From Lampropedia puyangensis (GTDB lineage Bacteria; Pseudomonadota; Gammaproteobacteria; Burkholderiales; Burkholderiaceae_C): DNA of 64,000 bases. The translations under genes were made by a program, and so were the position numbers. The first letter of the stretch is position 1, and every line of letters starts with the position of its first letter. Below, piece by piece: positions 28,402 through 36,579 of the stretch. Below the pieces are notes generated by a model that saw only the letters and a program-made list of their open reading frames with translations, did not search any database and had not been told where the DNA came from. The DNA is taken from assembly GCF_004833285.1 (NCBI RefSeq), contig NZ_STFG01000001.1, forward strand, positions 527,118 to 591,117. Direction: 5' to 3'.

Positions 28402-28887
28402 TTACAGTGCGGGAATACGAAGTTTTTGCCCTGGATAGATTTTGTCTGGGTGCGACAACATGGGTTTGTTGGCCTCAAAAATCACAGGGTACTTATTGGC
28501 ATCGCCGTAGTATTTCTTGGCAATAGCGGAGAGGGTATCTCCACGCACCACATCGTGGTATTGCGCTTCTGGTTCAGGGTTGGTAACAGACATTTGGTTG
28601 TCCACTTCATTGACGTTGGCAACGTTGCCACAGCACAGAGTGACTTTTTCAAGATCTTGCTGGGTATCGGCTACGCCATTGACGGTCACCTTGCCTGTTT
28701 CGCCATTGAATGCCACTTTGACATCGCTGACATTGAGTTTTTGCGTGGCAATGTAAGCTTCGATAGCGGTTGCGGCAGTTGCATTCAATGCCTCTTGACC
28801 TGAAGCACCAGCACTTTCTGCTGCGTTAGCGGCCTTTCCGCCGAAGAGTTTTTCGCCCGCTTCTTTGATGAAACTGAAGAGACCCAT
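28402..28887 (-). CDS. kbp: BON and LysM domain protein (Kbp/YgaU-like)
   Basis: A protein of 161 residues with the same layout as E. coli Kbp (YgaU), a cytoplasmic K+-binding protein of 149 residues. The start MGLFSFIKEAGEKLFGG is close to that of Kbp. Residues about 35-95 form the BON domain (VKVAFNGETGKVTVNGVA), and residues about 112-160 the LysM domain (YHDVVRGDTLSAIAKKYYG). No signal peptide is present. ATG 28887 has AAGGAG at a good distance; the open frame upstream (to 29145) does not look like protein. coaX is divergent. Confidence 0.92.
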   Translation of the reverse strand: MGLFSFIKEAGEKLFGGKAANAAESAGASGQEALNATAATAIEAYIATQKLNVSDVKVAFNGETGKVTVNGVADTQQDLEKVTLCCGNVANVNEVDNQMSVTNPEPEAQYHDVVRGDTLSAIAKKYYGDANKYPVIFEANKPMLSHPDKIYPGQKLRIPAL

Positions 28888-29010
28888 GCTTGACTCCTTT
28901 TGAGTGAAAATGCAGCCCCGAGATGATGCTGCCAACGGCCAAGTGTAGCCGCATGTGATTGCACTGGTTATGATTTTTGGTGACAGAAACAAAATATCAA
29001 AATTCCTGAA

Positions 29011-29802
29011 ATGACATTTCTTGCAATAGACATAGGTAACACGCGCCTGAAATGGGCTTTGTACAGCGAGGCACGCTGGAACGCCCGCCTGATAGCTCAG
29101 GGAGTGGAGTTTTTGGATCACATAGACCGTTTGTCGGAAAACCATTGGGCGGGTTTACCTGCCCCTAGCATGATGCTTGGCTGCGCCGTTGCTGCTGATG
29201 CTGTGCGCAACCGTGTGGTTGAACAATTGGAGATTTGGGATGTTGAGCCGTTTTGGGTAAGCTCGGGCAGGCAAGCCGCTGGCTTGGTTAATGGCTATGA
29301 CCACCCTGGGCGTCTAGGCGCTGATCGTTGGGTAGCCATGATCGGTGCGCGCAATCGGCTTCTTGCGCGCGGAGAAAAGCGACCTCTGATTGTGGTGATG
29401 GTGGGGACCGCCGTGACTGTGGAGGCTATCGATGCCGATGGACAGTTTCTGGGGGGGCTTATCCTGCCGGGGCACGGGATCATGCTCCGTGCGCTGGAGT
29501 CCGGCACCGCAGGCCTGCATGTGCCTACTGGTGAAGTCAAGCCTTTTCCAACCAATACCAGTGATGCATTAACCAGTGGTGGTACTTACGCGATTGCAGG
29601 TGCGGTAGAGCGCATGATTCAGCACTTGCAGCAACGTACCGGGCAAGTGCCTGCTTGCATCATGACTGGTGGTGCCGGTTGGAAAATGGCGCCCAGCATG
29701 ACAAGGCCTTTCGAGCTGGTGGAAAGTCTGATTTTTGATGGTTTACTGGCGCTGGCACAAGAAAGGGTCCATACAAACGCTGCATCTAAGGGGGAAATAT
29801 AG
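29011..29802 (+). CDS. coaX: Type III pantothenate kinase
   Basis: Phosphorylates pantothenate, the first step of coenzyme A synthesis. It has 263 residues. The ASKHA-fold phosphate motif is [14 protein letters not shown] at the N terminus. [34 protein letters not shown] and FLGGLILPG follow in the order typical of CoaX. birA, often just upstream in this order, is absent. The later pathway enzyme CoaBC is coded at 49285-50586. Confidence 0.95.
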   Translation: MTFLAIDIGNTRLKWALYSEARWNARLIAQGVEFLDHIDRLSENHWAGLPAPSMMLGCAVAADAVRNRVVEQLEIWDVEPFWVSSGRQAAGLVNGYDHPGRLGADRWVAMIGARNRLLARGEKRPLIVVMVGTAVTVEAIDADGQFLGGLILPGHGIMLRALESGTAGLHVPTGEVKPFPTNTSDALTSGGTYAIAGAVERMIQHLQQRTGQVPACIMTGGAGWKMAPSMTRPFELVESLIFDGLLALAQERVHTNAASKGEI

Positions 29803-29860
29803 AGGACGTACGTTGCCTGCTGTTATGTGAATACAAGCGATGCATCTTAGGTATCCGTGC

Positions 29861-31723
29861 TTACTGCCGCAATACATCGCGCAATGATTCATATGTTTTA
29901 TCAGAACCTTTGAATGGATTCTTAGGAGAAAGAGAGAACGGGTTGGCTGCACGCTCAATCTCTTTGTTTTCCCAGACGGGTTCCATGAAAAATGAAAAGA
30001 AACTTGCGCCCGCGCGGCGGTGTTGCTCAAGCGTGCGTTCCAATTCTTGTGGCGATAATGGTTTGAGAGGATGAAATTCCGTAACTCCGTATTGGTGCTG
30101 ACCTTGCGCATTGAGGTCGTTCAGGAATGCCTCGCTCATGCTCGATTCGCCATATAGACTCACACCTAAACGGAGTTTAGTTTGTGCTTGCAGCGTCCGT
30201 TGAATTGCAAATTTTTGCGGATCCCAGCCAGGGTTGGTATGGGGAATAATTTGGTGAAGGTATAAGGGGTTTTGTGCCAAACACGTGCCATCTAATACAT
30301 TGCTGAAGGAACGTAAGTACCGGTTGACTTGCTCTTGCCGGAATGCATGCCAAATTGATGCTAAAGGATTGAATAAGTAAGGGCGGTCTTCGCGCGGCAA
30401 GTCTACATAAAAGGCCCAATCTTTGGAGGCGGCTATGCTGTGTGGCCAGCGAATGGTTTTTTGAGTGGAGGTGGGCGCAATGCCCGTGTTGACTTGCAGC
30501 GTTTTGCTGATGAGTAACTGCAAAGTTTGGCCAGGCGCTTGCAAATAGACCTGTACAGTATGCGGACCGTTACTCCATTGGCTGTAATCGAGAAACGTTT
30601 GCCAGCCAACAGATCTATCGCCAAAGTCAGGGCGTGCATCAAGTACGTCTTGACGGCCTTGATTGATCGGAAGACGAGCAACAGCTTCTCCGTCAACGTA
30701 GACCAGTATCCGACTCTGCGCGTGCGTCTGGACATTGGCGGTGAACGCCCAGCCACCCACCGGAATCAATCCATGGCTGTAAGCATCAATGTGTTCAGTG
30801 CGGCGCGCCTCCCATTGTTGGCGAGGCAAGGTCAAAATATCGCTGCGCGGCGCATCAATCTCGTCCCAGTGGGTGATGTTGGCAGCGATGGCACGATTAA
30901 ATCTGGCCAGTGTTCCAAAACGACTTTGAAGATAAGCATGCCATTGCCCTATTGAGGCTTGGCTGTAATCAGTAATGCGGTAGGGCTCAGTAAAGCCTGT
31001 ACCAGTAGCAAAATTGGGAAAAAGCTGGTGAACTTCACCAAGCAAAGACATGCCGCGTACTTTTTCAATAGTCGCTTCGCCTGACTCACAGATGGTATTT
31101 ATCACCGCTTTCATCGCTTCTCGACGATAGAGAGTGATCGGATTATCTGTACGGGCAACAGACCATGCGTACAAAGGGCTGCCTAAATAGTCGCTCGGAG
31201 CAATCGGCCCTGTTGATGTTTGGGCTAAATTGGCATCGTCTTGTGCCAAGTCCTTTTCGATTGCAGCGTGGGCACTGAAATGAGTGGCAAACAAGTAAAC
31301 GATAGCCTGTTGCGAGCTATCGCGCAGGGTGCGAACGAAACGATTTATCCTGTCTTGCTGAAGGCGCCATTGACCCGCTTCATCTTGAGCGTACAGCTGT
31401 AAGAGCGGGATCGCAAGCGTGTATCCCAATTCGTAGCGGTGTTGTGCTTGGCGCGAGTGTGCTGGGTCGGGCAGTTGAGCAAGCGTTTGGGCAATCAATG
31501 CGGCTGCTGAAGCATTGATGGCTTTTGTACAAACCGATTCGAGTGAGGCAGGGACCTGCGCATTGGCATTGCCAGGCAGGATGCAACTGTCCGTCACCTC
31601 TACCATTGGCGCCAAGAAGAGTTTTGGTGCTTGGCGAACTGAAGCTGCATCAAAGCATAAAGCAGTTGCGGTCACCAAGAGCATCAGAGCACAAGCGTAG
31701 CCCAGCATAGTTTGGCGCTGCAT
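29861..31723 (-). CDS. Probable periplasmic glycoside-hydrolase-like protein (GH42-like) with beta-sandwich module
   Basis: A 620-residue protein from ATG 31723, with a signal peptide or anchor at residues 1-27 (LGYACALMLLVTATALCF). Residues about 257-289 (AYLQSRFGTLARFNRAI, then THWDEIDAPR) look like the GH42 beta-galactosidase segment after the acid/base strand. Residues about 324-394 form a module with GWA, VYVDGEAVARL, GRQDV, VGWQTFLD and GPHTVQVYL that resembles the module in the 887-residue protein coded at 19900-22563. A Glu in SFFMEPVWENKE near the C terminus could be a nucleophile. A sugar target is likely, but activity is unproven. Confidence 0.65.
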   Translation of the reverse strand: MQRQTMLGYACALMLLVTATALCFDAASVRQAPKLFLAPMVEVTDSCILPGNANAQVPASLESVCTKAINASAAALIAQTLAQLPDPAHSRQAQHRYELGYTLAIPLLQLYAQDEAGQWRLQQDRINRFVRTLRDSSQQAIVYLFATHFSAHAAIEKDLAQDDANLAQTSTGPIAPSDYLGSPLYAWSVARTDNPITLYRREAMKAVINTICESGEATIEKVRGMSLLGEVHQLFPNFATGTGFTEPYRITDYSQASIGQWHAYLQSRFGTLARFNRAIAANITHWDEIDAPRSDILTLPRQQWEARRTEHIDAYSHGLIPVGGWAFTANVQTHAQSRILVYVDGEAVARLPINQGRQDVLDARPDFGDRSVGWQTFLDYSQWSNGPHTVQVYLQAPGQTLQLLISKTLQVNTGIAPTSTQKTIRWPHSIAASKDWAFYVDLPREDRPYLFNPLASIWHAFRQEQVNRYLRSFSNVLDGTCLAQNPLYLHQIIPHTNPGWDPQKFAIQRTLQAQTKLRLGVSLYGESSMSEAFLNDLNAQGQHQYGVTEFHPLKPLSPQELERTLEQHRRAGASFFSFFMEPVWENKEIERAANPFSLSPKNPFKGSDKTYESLRDVLRQ

Positions 31724-31856
31724 GAAGGTCTTTCTACTTTGATATCGTGCATGCCTAACAGAAGCATAGCCGTGTGCCGTTTCACCTGCTTGTTCAAAGG
31801 CAGATTCTTTCTGCCAATCAGTGCACTGAGCTGATTGGTATCGCACTTAAACTGGC

Positions 31857-32564
31857 TTAGAACTTAAACCCATTAGGCTCGGGGAAGCCCTGCAAGCGCG
31901 GGAGATTGAAATCCCAAGGCGTTGTGACTTGCAGTTTGCCGTGTTGTTTTTTGACTAAAGTCATCCGCATGACGGGCTCTTGGCCAACGCAAGCCATCAG
32001 GCGGCCGCCTTCGTTTAGTGCGCCAAGCAAAATGGCAGGAATTTCCACAACAGAGCCGCTGATGACAATGGCATCGAATCCACCAGCGGGCACGTCTGCC
32101 GCTCCATTGGCTTGCACAACGGCCACGTTTTGCACACCGTAGCTGCTGAGGTTGGCTTTGGCCAGCGCAACCATGTCTGGGGCAATTTCCAGAGAAACCA
32201 CTTCTTTACTCAAGGCGCCAAGCAATGCCGCCATATAACCAGAACCTGTGCCGATTTCAAGTACACGCTCGTGGGCTTGAATATCCAGGTCATTGAGGAT
32301 GCGAGCCTCGATTTTTGGTGGGAGCATGCATGCATCTGGGCGAGACTGCCACTGGCCATCTGGAAGCAAAGGCACAGCCACGTCCATGAAAGTCATATTC
32401 CTGTATGCAGCAGGAGTGAAGTGCTCGCGCTTGACCCGCGCCAAGGTTGACAGTACCACACTGTCATCCACGTTCCAGGGGCGAATTTGTTGCTCAATCA
32501 TATTGAAGCGGGCAACATCTTCCGGGTGGGTGAATTCTTGCAAACGGTTCAAAGGCAATGTCAT
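31857..32564 (-). CDS. pcm: Protein-L-isoaspartate O-methyltransferase-like protein
   Basis: A SAM-dependent methyltransferase of 235 residues. The motif VLEIGTGSGYMAALLGAL (about residues 97-114) and VVSLEIAPDMVALAK match the PCMT family that repairs isoaspartyl residues. The usual substrate-side motif before motif I (ISAPHM in classic Pcm) reads LPPKIEARIL here. The true substrate may therefore differ, as in the divergent PCMT group of betaproteobacteria. The start is ATG 32564 (MTLPLNR). A 338-base gap separates it from the haem genes. Confidence 0.8.
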   Translation of the reverse strand: MTLPLNRLQEFTHPEDVARFNMIEQQIRPWNVDDSVVLSTLARVKREHFTPAAYRNMTFMDVAVPLLPDGQWQSRPDACMLPPKIEARILNDLDIQAHERVLEIGTGSGYMAALLGALSKEVVSLEIAPDMVALAKANLSSYGVQNVAVVQANGAADVPAGGFDAIVISGSVVEIPAILLGALNEGGRLMACVGQEPVMRMTLVKKQHGKLQVTTPWDFNLPRLQGFPEPNGFKF

Positions 32565-32902
32565 CGTGTTCTCCAGAGTCTGAGATTCCGTGTCTGACTC
32601 AACGCAAGGCTGATAGGGGATGCTTGGGATGGCGCTTCTGGCAGACGTTCCGTGCGACAGCACAGCTTGGGTCGGTTGTGTGGATGGTGCATTGCTCCAT
32701 TGCCCATTGCCAACCCCGGATCAACTTGGCATTTTAGTTCGGGTTCAGGGCATTTGATGGTTCATATTCATCTCGAAGGCGTTTTGAGTGCGTTTGACGA
32801 CCTCCGAAGTTGTTGGAATGCGCGTTTTGAGAGTTGTTTCTGGCCGCGTGCATCTGTTTTGTTGCTGCTTAAAAAGGGGTTTTTAGCCTTGTTGAAGGAG
32901 GC
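32565..32902. other. Intergenic gap between hemY-like gene and pcm
   Basis: A 338-base stretch with no gene on either strand. I looked for remnants of the missing HemY C-terminal half in all minus-strand frames and saw none. A promoter for pcm should lie near 32570-32700. A weak A/T hairpin occurs at 32868-32886. Confidence 0.45.
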
Positions 32903-33388
32903 TTATTGTGCAGAAGTGCCTTGGCGTTGGGCGCGGCGGGCTTGTTGTTCAAGCCAATTAGAAAGTTCGAGCAGCCGTTCGTGTTCTTCTCTTTCTTTAT
33001 TGTTTCCTATAGGCGCTGATTCAAGGTCTTGTGTCAGCGCGTTTTGAGTCAGTTGCTGCAGCTTCAGGGCTTCGTCACTGGCTATTTGCCATTGGCCTTT
33101 TGACAGTGCATGCAAAGCATGTACGAGGCGTTGGTGTGCAGCCACGTCGTGGCGGTATTCACGCCAGATTTTGGCCTCTGTGGGCATGCGCCATACCGAC
33201 AGGATTGCATAGACCAACAGGGCGCCAATGGCAAAGATAAATGCAATCAGCAGCAAGAATAGGTTCAGCGAGAGGTCAACGCGATACGGGTGCCAGAATA
33301 AGGTGACAGTGGCGCGGTTGCTGTTGAGAAACAACGCTGCAGCGACAGCAGAGGCAAAAAGGATAAGGACCCACAGAGCACTTCGCAT
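32903..33388 (-). CDS. hemY: HemY-like protein, N-terminal half only
   Basis: A 161-residue inner-membrane protein. The N-terminal part, with two membrane segments (about residues 5-22 and 40-68) and TVTLFWHPYRVDLSLNLFLLL between them, strongly resembles the HemY N-terminal domain of proteobacterial HemY, a protein of about 400 residues with C-terminal TPR repeats. Only the first TPR-like helices follow (LVHALHALSKGQWQIASDEALKL), after which the protein ends in a charged helix. No frameshift or TPR remnant is visible downstream. It lies 1 base after hemX. The protoporphyrinogen-oxidase name hemY of Bacillus is unrelated. Confidence 0.75.
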   Translation of the reverse strand: MRSALWVLILFASAVAAALFLNSNRATVTLFWHPYRVDLSLNLFLLLIAFIFAIGALLVYAILSVWRMPTEAKIWREYRHDVAAHQRLVHALHALSKGQWQIASDEALKLQQLTQNALTQDLESAPIGNNKEREEHERLLELSNWLEQQARRAQRQGTSAQ

Positions 33389-33389
33389 A

Positions 33390-34649
33390 TCAATCTCGCT
33401 CCTGAGAGGCGGCTGCAGGAGTGTTTATTGCTGCCGAAGTGCCAGTGTTTGCACTATTGCCCCCAACAACTGAAGCCGCATTGGTTGTATTGGCGGGCTG
33501 CGTCGTGACTTGGCGCACAGCGTGCGCAGCGGCAATCGCATTGAGGGTATCTGTAATGGCAGGGGCTTGTACTGAAAGAATATGGTTTTGCAGTTGCTGC
33601 AAGGTGCGTAACGCCTGCTGGGTACGAGCGGAAGTCAGGTCGAAATACTTCAGCAGCAATGCTTGTGCGGATGCCAGATCTGCGCGGGCAGAACTTGATT
33701 GGCGTGCAAGCAAACCCATGCGTGCATTCATCAGTTGCAGACGCATGTTTTCTCGCAGGAAAAATGCTTGCTCTGCTGTCAATAGGGCTGCTTCTGGGTA
33801 ATCAATGCGTTGCACTCTAACCAGCGAAGAGAAGTTGTCAAATAGCACACCTAGCCAGCCTCTATCATCCGCTTGCACGGCAACAGTGTTCCGGTCATCA
33901 GGTAGAGGCGTGGCTTCTACATTGTCTGGGGGCACCGAAATGTTGCTTGCTGATTCCGAGTCGGTTGGCGCAGTCTCGATGGCAGGAGAGGGGGCATTTT
34001 GAGCGGAGGAGGTACCGCCAACGGCATTCGCTAAAGGAATTTGCTCCAACTGCAGCAGCAATGTATCGATGCGTCCGAGCAGGCCAGCCGTGTCGGTCAC
34101 AGCCGCGCTGGTTAAGCGGGACAAGTCCTGCTCGATAGCGCTGCGAATAGGGGTCAGCCGTGGCTGTTCTGCACGGTCGAGCCGTTGTGCCGCATTGCGT
34201 AATGCAGCCACCAAAGGGTCAGCCAAGCCCGTCAATTGGGCTTGTTGTTGTGATAGGCGCAATGAGGCTTCCATGTCAATCAGCATGGTTTCGTCGCGTG
34301 TGCGTGACAGCTCAAAGGCCATTTGCTCAATGTGGGAGCGTTGCAGGGTGTATTCATTCACCCGGGCCTCACTCAGGCTGGAGCGGGTTGATGCATCACG
34401 AGCCAAGGCCTGCGCTTGTTCCGATAGAGTTTTGGCTTCAATCGCCTGGGCTTGAATTTGTGTGGTTTGAACCCCCAATTGCGTTTGAATGTGGTTCAGA
34501 CGTCGCCATTGGCTGTAGGCGAGAAGAAGCCCGAGCACCGCAATAGCAACAAGCAGCCAAGCTCCCCAAATTGGGAACAGCATGGGTTTGCGCCAGTTAG
34601 CGATGACCTGATGAAGTGGCTGTGGGGTGGGGCGTTCTTCGGAGTTCAC
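33390..34649 (-). CDS. hemX: HemX-family membrane protein (uroporphyrinogen-III C-methyltransferase-like)
   Basis: A 419-residue protein with an N-terminal cytoplasmic tail, one membrane segment (about residues 24-46), a long coiled-coil stretch (about 50-160) and a helical C-terminal domain (VQRIDYPEAALLTAEQAFFLRENM). HemX is named by homology to a methyltransferase but has no SAM motif; its role is still unclear. The start codon appears to be GTG 34649. It is followed immediately by the HemY-like gene and preceded by hemD at 88 bases. The C-terminal 50 residues are rich in Ala, Thr and Asn. Confidence 0.88.
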   Translation of the reverse strand: MNSEERPTPQPLHQVIANWRKPMLFPIWGAWLLVAIAVLGLLLAYSQWRRLNHIQTQLGVQTTQIQAQAIEAKTLSEQAQALARDASTRSSLSEARVNEYTLQRSHIEQMAFELSRTRDETMLIDMEASLRLSQQQAQLTGLADPLVAALRNAAQRLDRAEQPRLTPIRSAIEQDLSRLTSAAVTDTAGLLGRIDTLLLQLEQIPLANAVGGTSSAQNAPSPAIETAPTDSESASNISVPPDNVEATPLPDDRNTVAVQADDRGWLGVLFDNFSSLVRVQRIDYPEAALLTAEQAFFLRENMRLQLMNARMGLLARQSSSARADLASAQALLLKYFDLTSARTQQALRTLQQLQNHILSVQAPAITDTLNAIAAAHAVRQVTTQPANTTNAASVVGGNSANTGTSAAINTPAAASQERD

Positions 34650-34737
34650 AGGGAGATGGTCAAGCTTGTACCTTCATCGGTGCAGGAGCAATGCGATGAG
34701 TTGTTTACGTAGGTGCTGATTGTGGCACGTTCTGCTG

Positions 34738-35601
34738 CTATGGGGCTGATGGTGCTTGCATCGCATGCGCTGCCGCTGCAATAGCCTCAGGTGTGGGGCG
34801 AGTCTCAACCACTTGGCCAAAGCCGGCATGCAGTAGGGTGTGTGCAATGCGCGGGTGGGTTGCGATTGCGCTGTGGTTGCGCCAGTGGTGCGCAGGGTAG
34901 TGTGTCGTCAGGTTACTCACGGCCTCTGAGCTACTGAATAGCCAGATGAATTGGTGGTTCTCAGCCAGCGTCACCAGCGCGGCTTGATGGGCTTGCCAGC
35001 GGGGAGGTCTGCGTTCGTAGACGCAGATAAAGTCGACTTCTGCACCGTGGTTGCCCAATGTTTGGGCTAGCCAGTCGCGGCCCGAGCCTCGATTGCAATT
35101 ATTTGACTTGTCGGACGCGGATTCGCTGGATCCACGCACCACTAGCACGCGACTGCCTAGAGTAATTTGCTTATGCACCACGGTCCAGAGTGCCTCGGAA
35201 TCAAACTGGCTTGCATGCACGGGGGCAGGTTGGTCAATGGCTGCTTGCGTAAAGCCTAGGTTTTGCAATGCTTGGCTGGTTCCAGGCCCAGGGGACCATA
35301 GGCGCGGAGGTTGACCCTTTGCCTTGGCTGGATTCATGGCGATTTGCTGCCATTGAGCTAGGCCAGATTGGTCCCAGAAAAACTGCACCGCATTAGGGCT
35401 GACGTGCATGATGGCTTGGTAGCGATCTAGTTGTTCCAGCGCTTGAGTGCGTGCTTGTTGCATAGATGGGCCGATAGTGGGCGCTATCTCAATCAGGGGC
35501 AAGGCGACCGTGCGGATGTGGAGGCGATCAAAAGCAGCGCTCCAGAATGGCAATTGCTTTTCGGGGCGCGTCAAAATCAGCGGGCGGACAAGCGTGCTCA
35601 A
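34738..35601 (-). CDS. hemD: Uroporphyrinogen-III synthase
   Basis: Closes and flips the D ring of hydroxymethylbilane in haem synthesis. It has 287 residues. LILTRPEKQLPFWSA, ALPLIEIAPT and the second-domain segments SRVLVVRG and FICVYERRPP match HemD. Sequence conservation in this family is low, so the position before hemX supports the call. The only start I see is TTG 35601, with GGAG 8 bases upstream. hemC, usually just upstream of hemD, is absent; rsmE lies there instead, 52 bases away. Confidence 0.88.
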   Translation of the reverse strand: MSTLVRPLILTRPEKQLPFWSAAFDRLHIRTVALPLIEIAPTIGPSMQQARTQALEQLDRYQAIMHVSPNAVQFFWDQSGLAQWQQIAMNPAKAKGQPPRLWSPGPGTSQALQNLGFTQAAIDQPAPVHASQFDSEALWTVVHKQITLGSRVLVVRGSSESASDKSNNCNRGSGRDWLAQTLGNHGAEVDFICVYERRPPRWQAHQAALVTLAENHQFIWLFSSSEAVSNLTTHYPAHHWRNHSAIATHPRIAHTLLHAGFGQVVETRPTPEAIAAAAHAMQAPSAP

Positions 35602-35653
35602 TGGTCAGGCTCCAGATATGAAGGCATTTTTTGCTTTTTCACCAGACCTCAGG

Positions 35654-36451
35654 CTAATCGGCAGGAGTCAGTGCAATATGCGCAAGCACTGCCAGTGGCG
35701 CAGTTTCGGCTCGTAAAACGCGTGCGCCCAGTGTGGTGGCCAAAAAACCGTGGGCAATGAGTGCTTCTTCTTCAGTGGCGGAGAGCCCACCTTCCGGGCC
35801 GGAGACAAAGCACATATTGGCTGCGGGGTGCTGGGAATGTAGTCGGTTTGCCAGTGTTTGTGTGCCGGTGCGCAGGCTCAGAATGCACCGCAGTGATGTC
35901 GTCCGATCGGCTGGTGGTTGTGGGGTGGTATCTGCTTGCAGCACACGGTATGACTCATTTTTCAGGAAGCCGTCCAGTGATTGCACAGGGTGGATGATGG
36001 GGACCGTGTTGCGGCCTGATTGTTCACATGCAGCTGTGGCAATGGCCTGCCAATGTTCACGCTTTTTATCTGCTCTTTCACCTTTAAGTCGTAACACGCT
36101 GCGCTCAGTCATGACAGGGCTAATGCTGTAAACACCCAGTTCAGTGGCCTTTTCAACCAGCCAATCCATGCGTTCATTGCTGGGCATACCGACTACCAAA
36201 TGCACGCGTGTGGGTATTTCGCGTGAGTGCTCTTCGGCGTTGAGTACGCGCACACGCACCGTTTGACGGCTGATGGCCACAATGTCGGCTGTGTATTCTT
36301 GGTTTGAGTTGGGCTCAGCACCGGGGAATAGACACACCGATTCACCCGGTTGCATGCGTAAAACTTGAATGTGCCGACTGGCTGCAGCGGGCAAATCAAG
36401 CTCTTCACCCAAGGTGAGGGCGTGTGGAAAATGAATGCGGGGAAGGGCCAT
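35654..36451 (-). CDS. rsmE: 16S rRNA (uracil-1498-N3)-methyltransferase
   Basis: Methylates U1498 of 16S rRNA using SAM, with a SPOUT (knotted) fold. It has 265 residues from ATG 36451. RIHFPHALTLGEELDLPAAA at the start and MDWLVEKATELGV, IATAACEQSGRN, SGPEGGLSATEEE and LGARVLRAETAPL are all in place. The open frame starts 6 bases earlier with a TTG, which is not needed. It is followed by hemD at 52 bases on the same strand. Confidence 0.95.
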   Translation of the reverse strand: MALPRIHFPHALTLGEELDLPAAASRHIQVLRMQPGESVCLFPGAEPNSNQEYTADIVAISRQTVRVRVLNAEEHSREIPTRVHLVVGMPSNERMDWLVEKATELGVYSISPVMTERSVLRLKGERADKKREHWQAIATAACEQSGRNTVPIIHPVQSLDGFLKNESYRVLQADTTPQPPADRTTSLRCILSLRTGTQTLANRLHSQHPAANMCFVSGPEGGLSATEEEALIAHGFLATTLGARVLRAETAPLAVLAHIALTPAD

Positions 36452-36579
36452 CGGCAAAAGATAAAAAGTAGGTTATTGCAGCACAGCTCGAGAACATGCT
36501 TGTGCTAATCAATATGTGGTGAGCATTTCTATTGTGTATAGAGTTGCACAAGTGAAAAGCGTTTTGGGAATGGTGGCCT

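Noticed and set aside
28261..28803. Plus-strand open frame of 180 codons
   Set aside because: Mostly antisense to the BON/LysM gene, and crosses the rhodanese terminator.
32868..32886. A/T hairpin after the hemY-like gene
   Set aside because: Eight weak pairs with a bulge and no T run; insufficient for a terminator.
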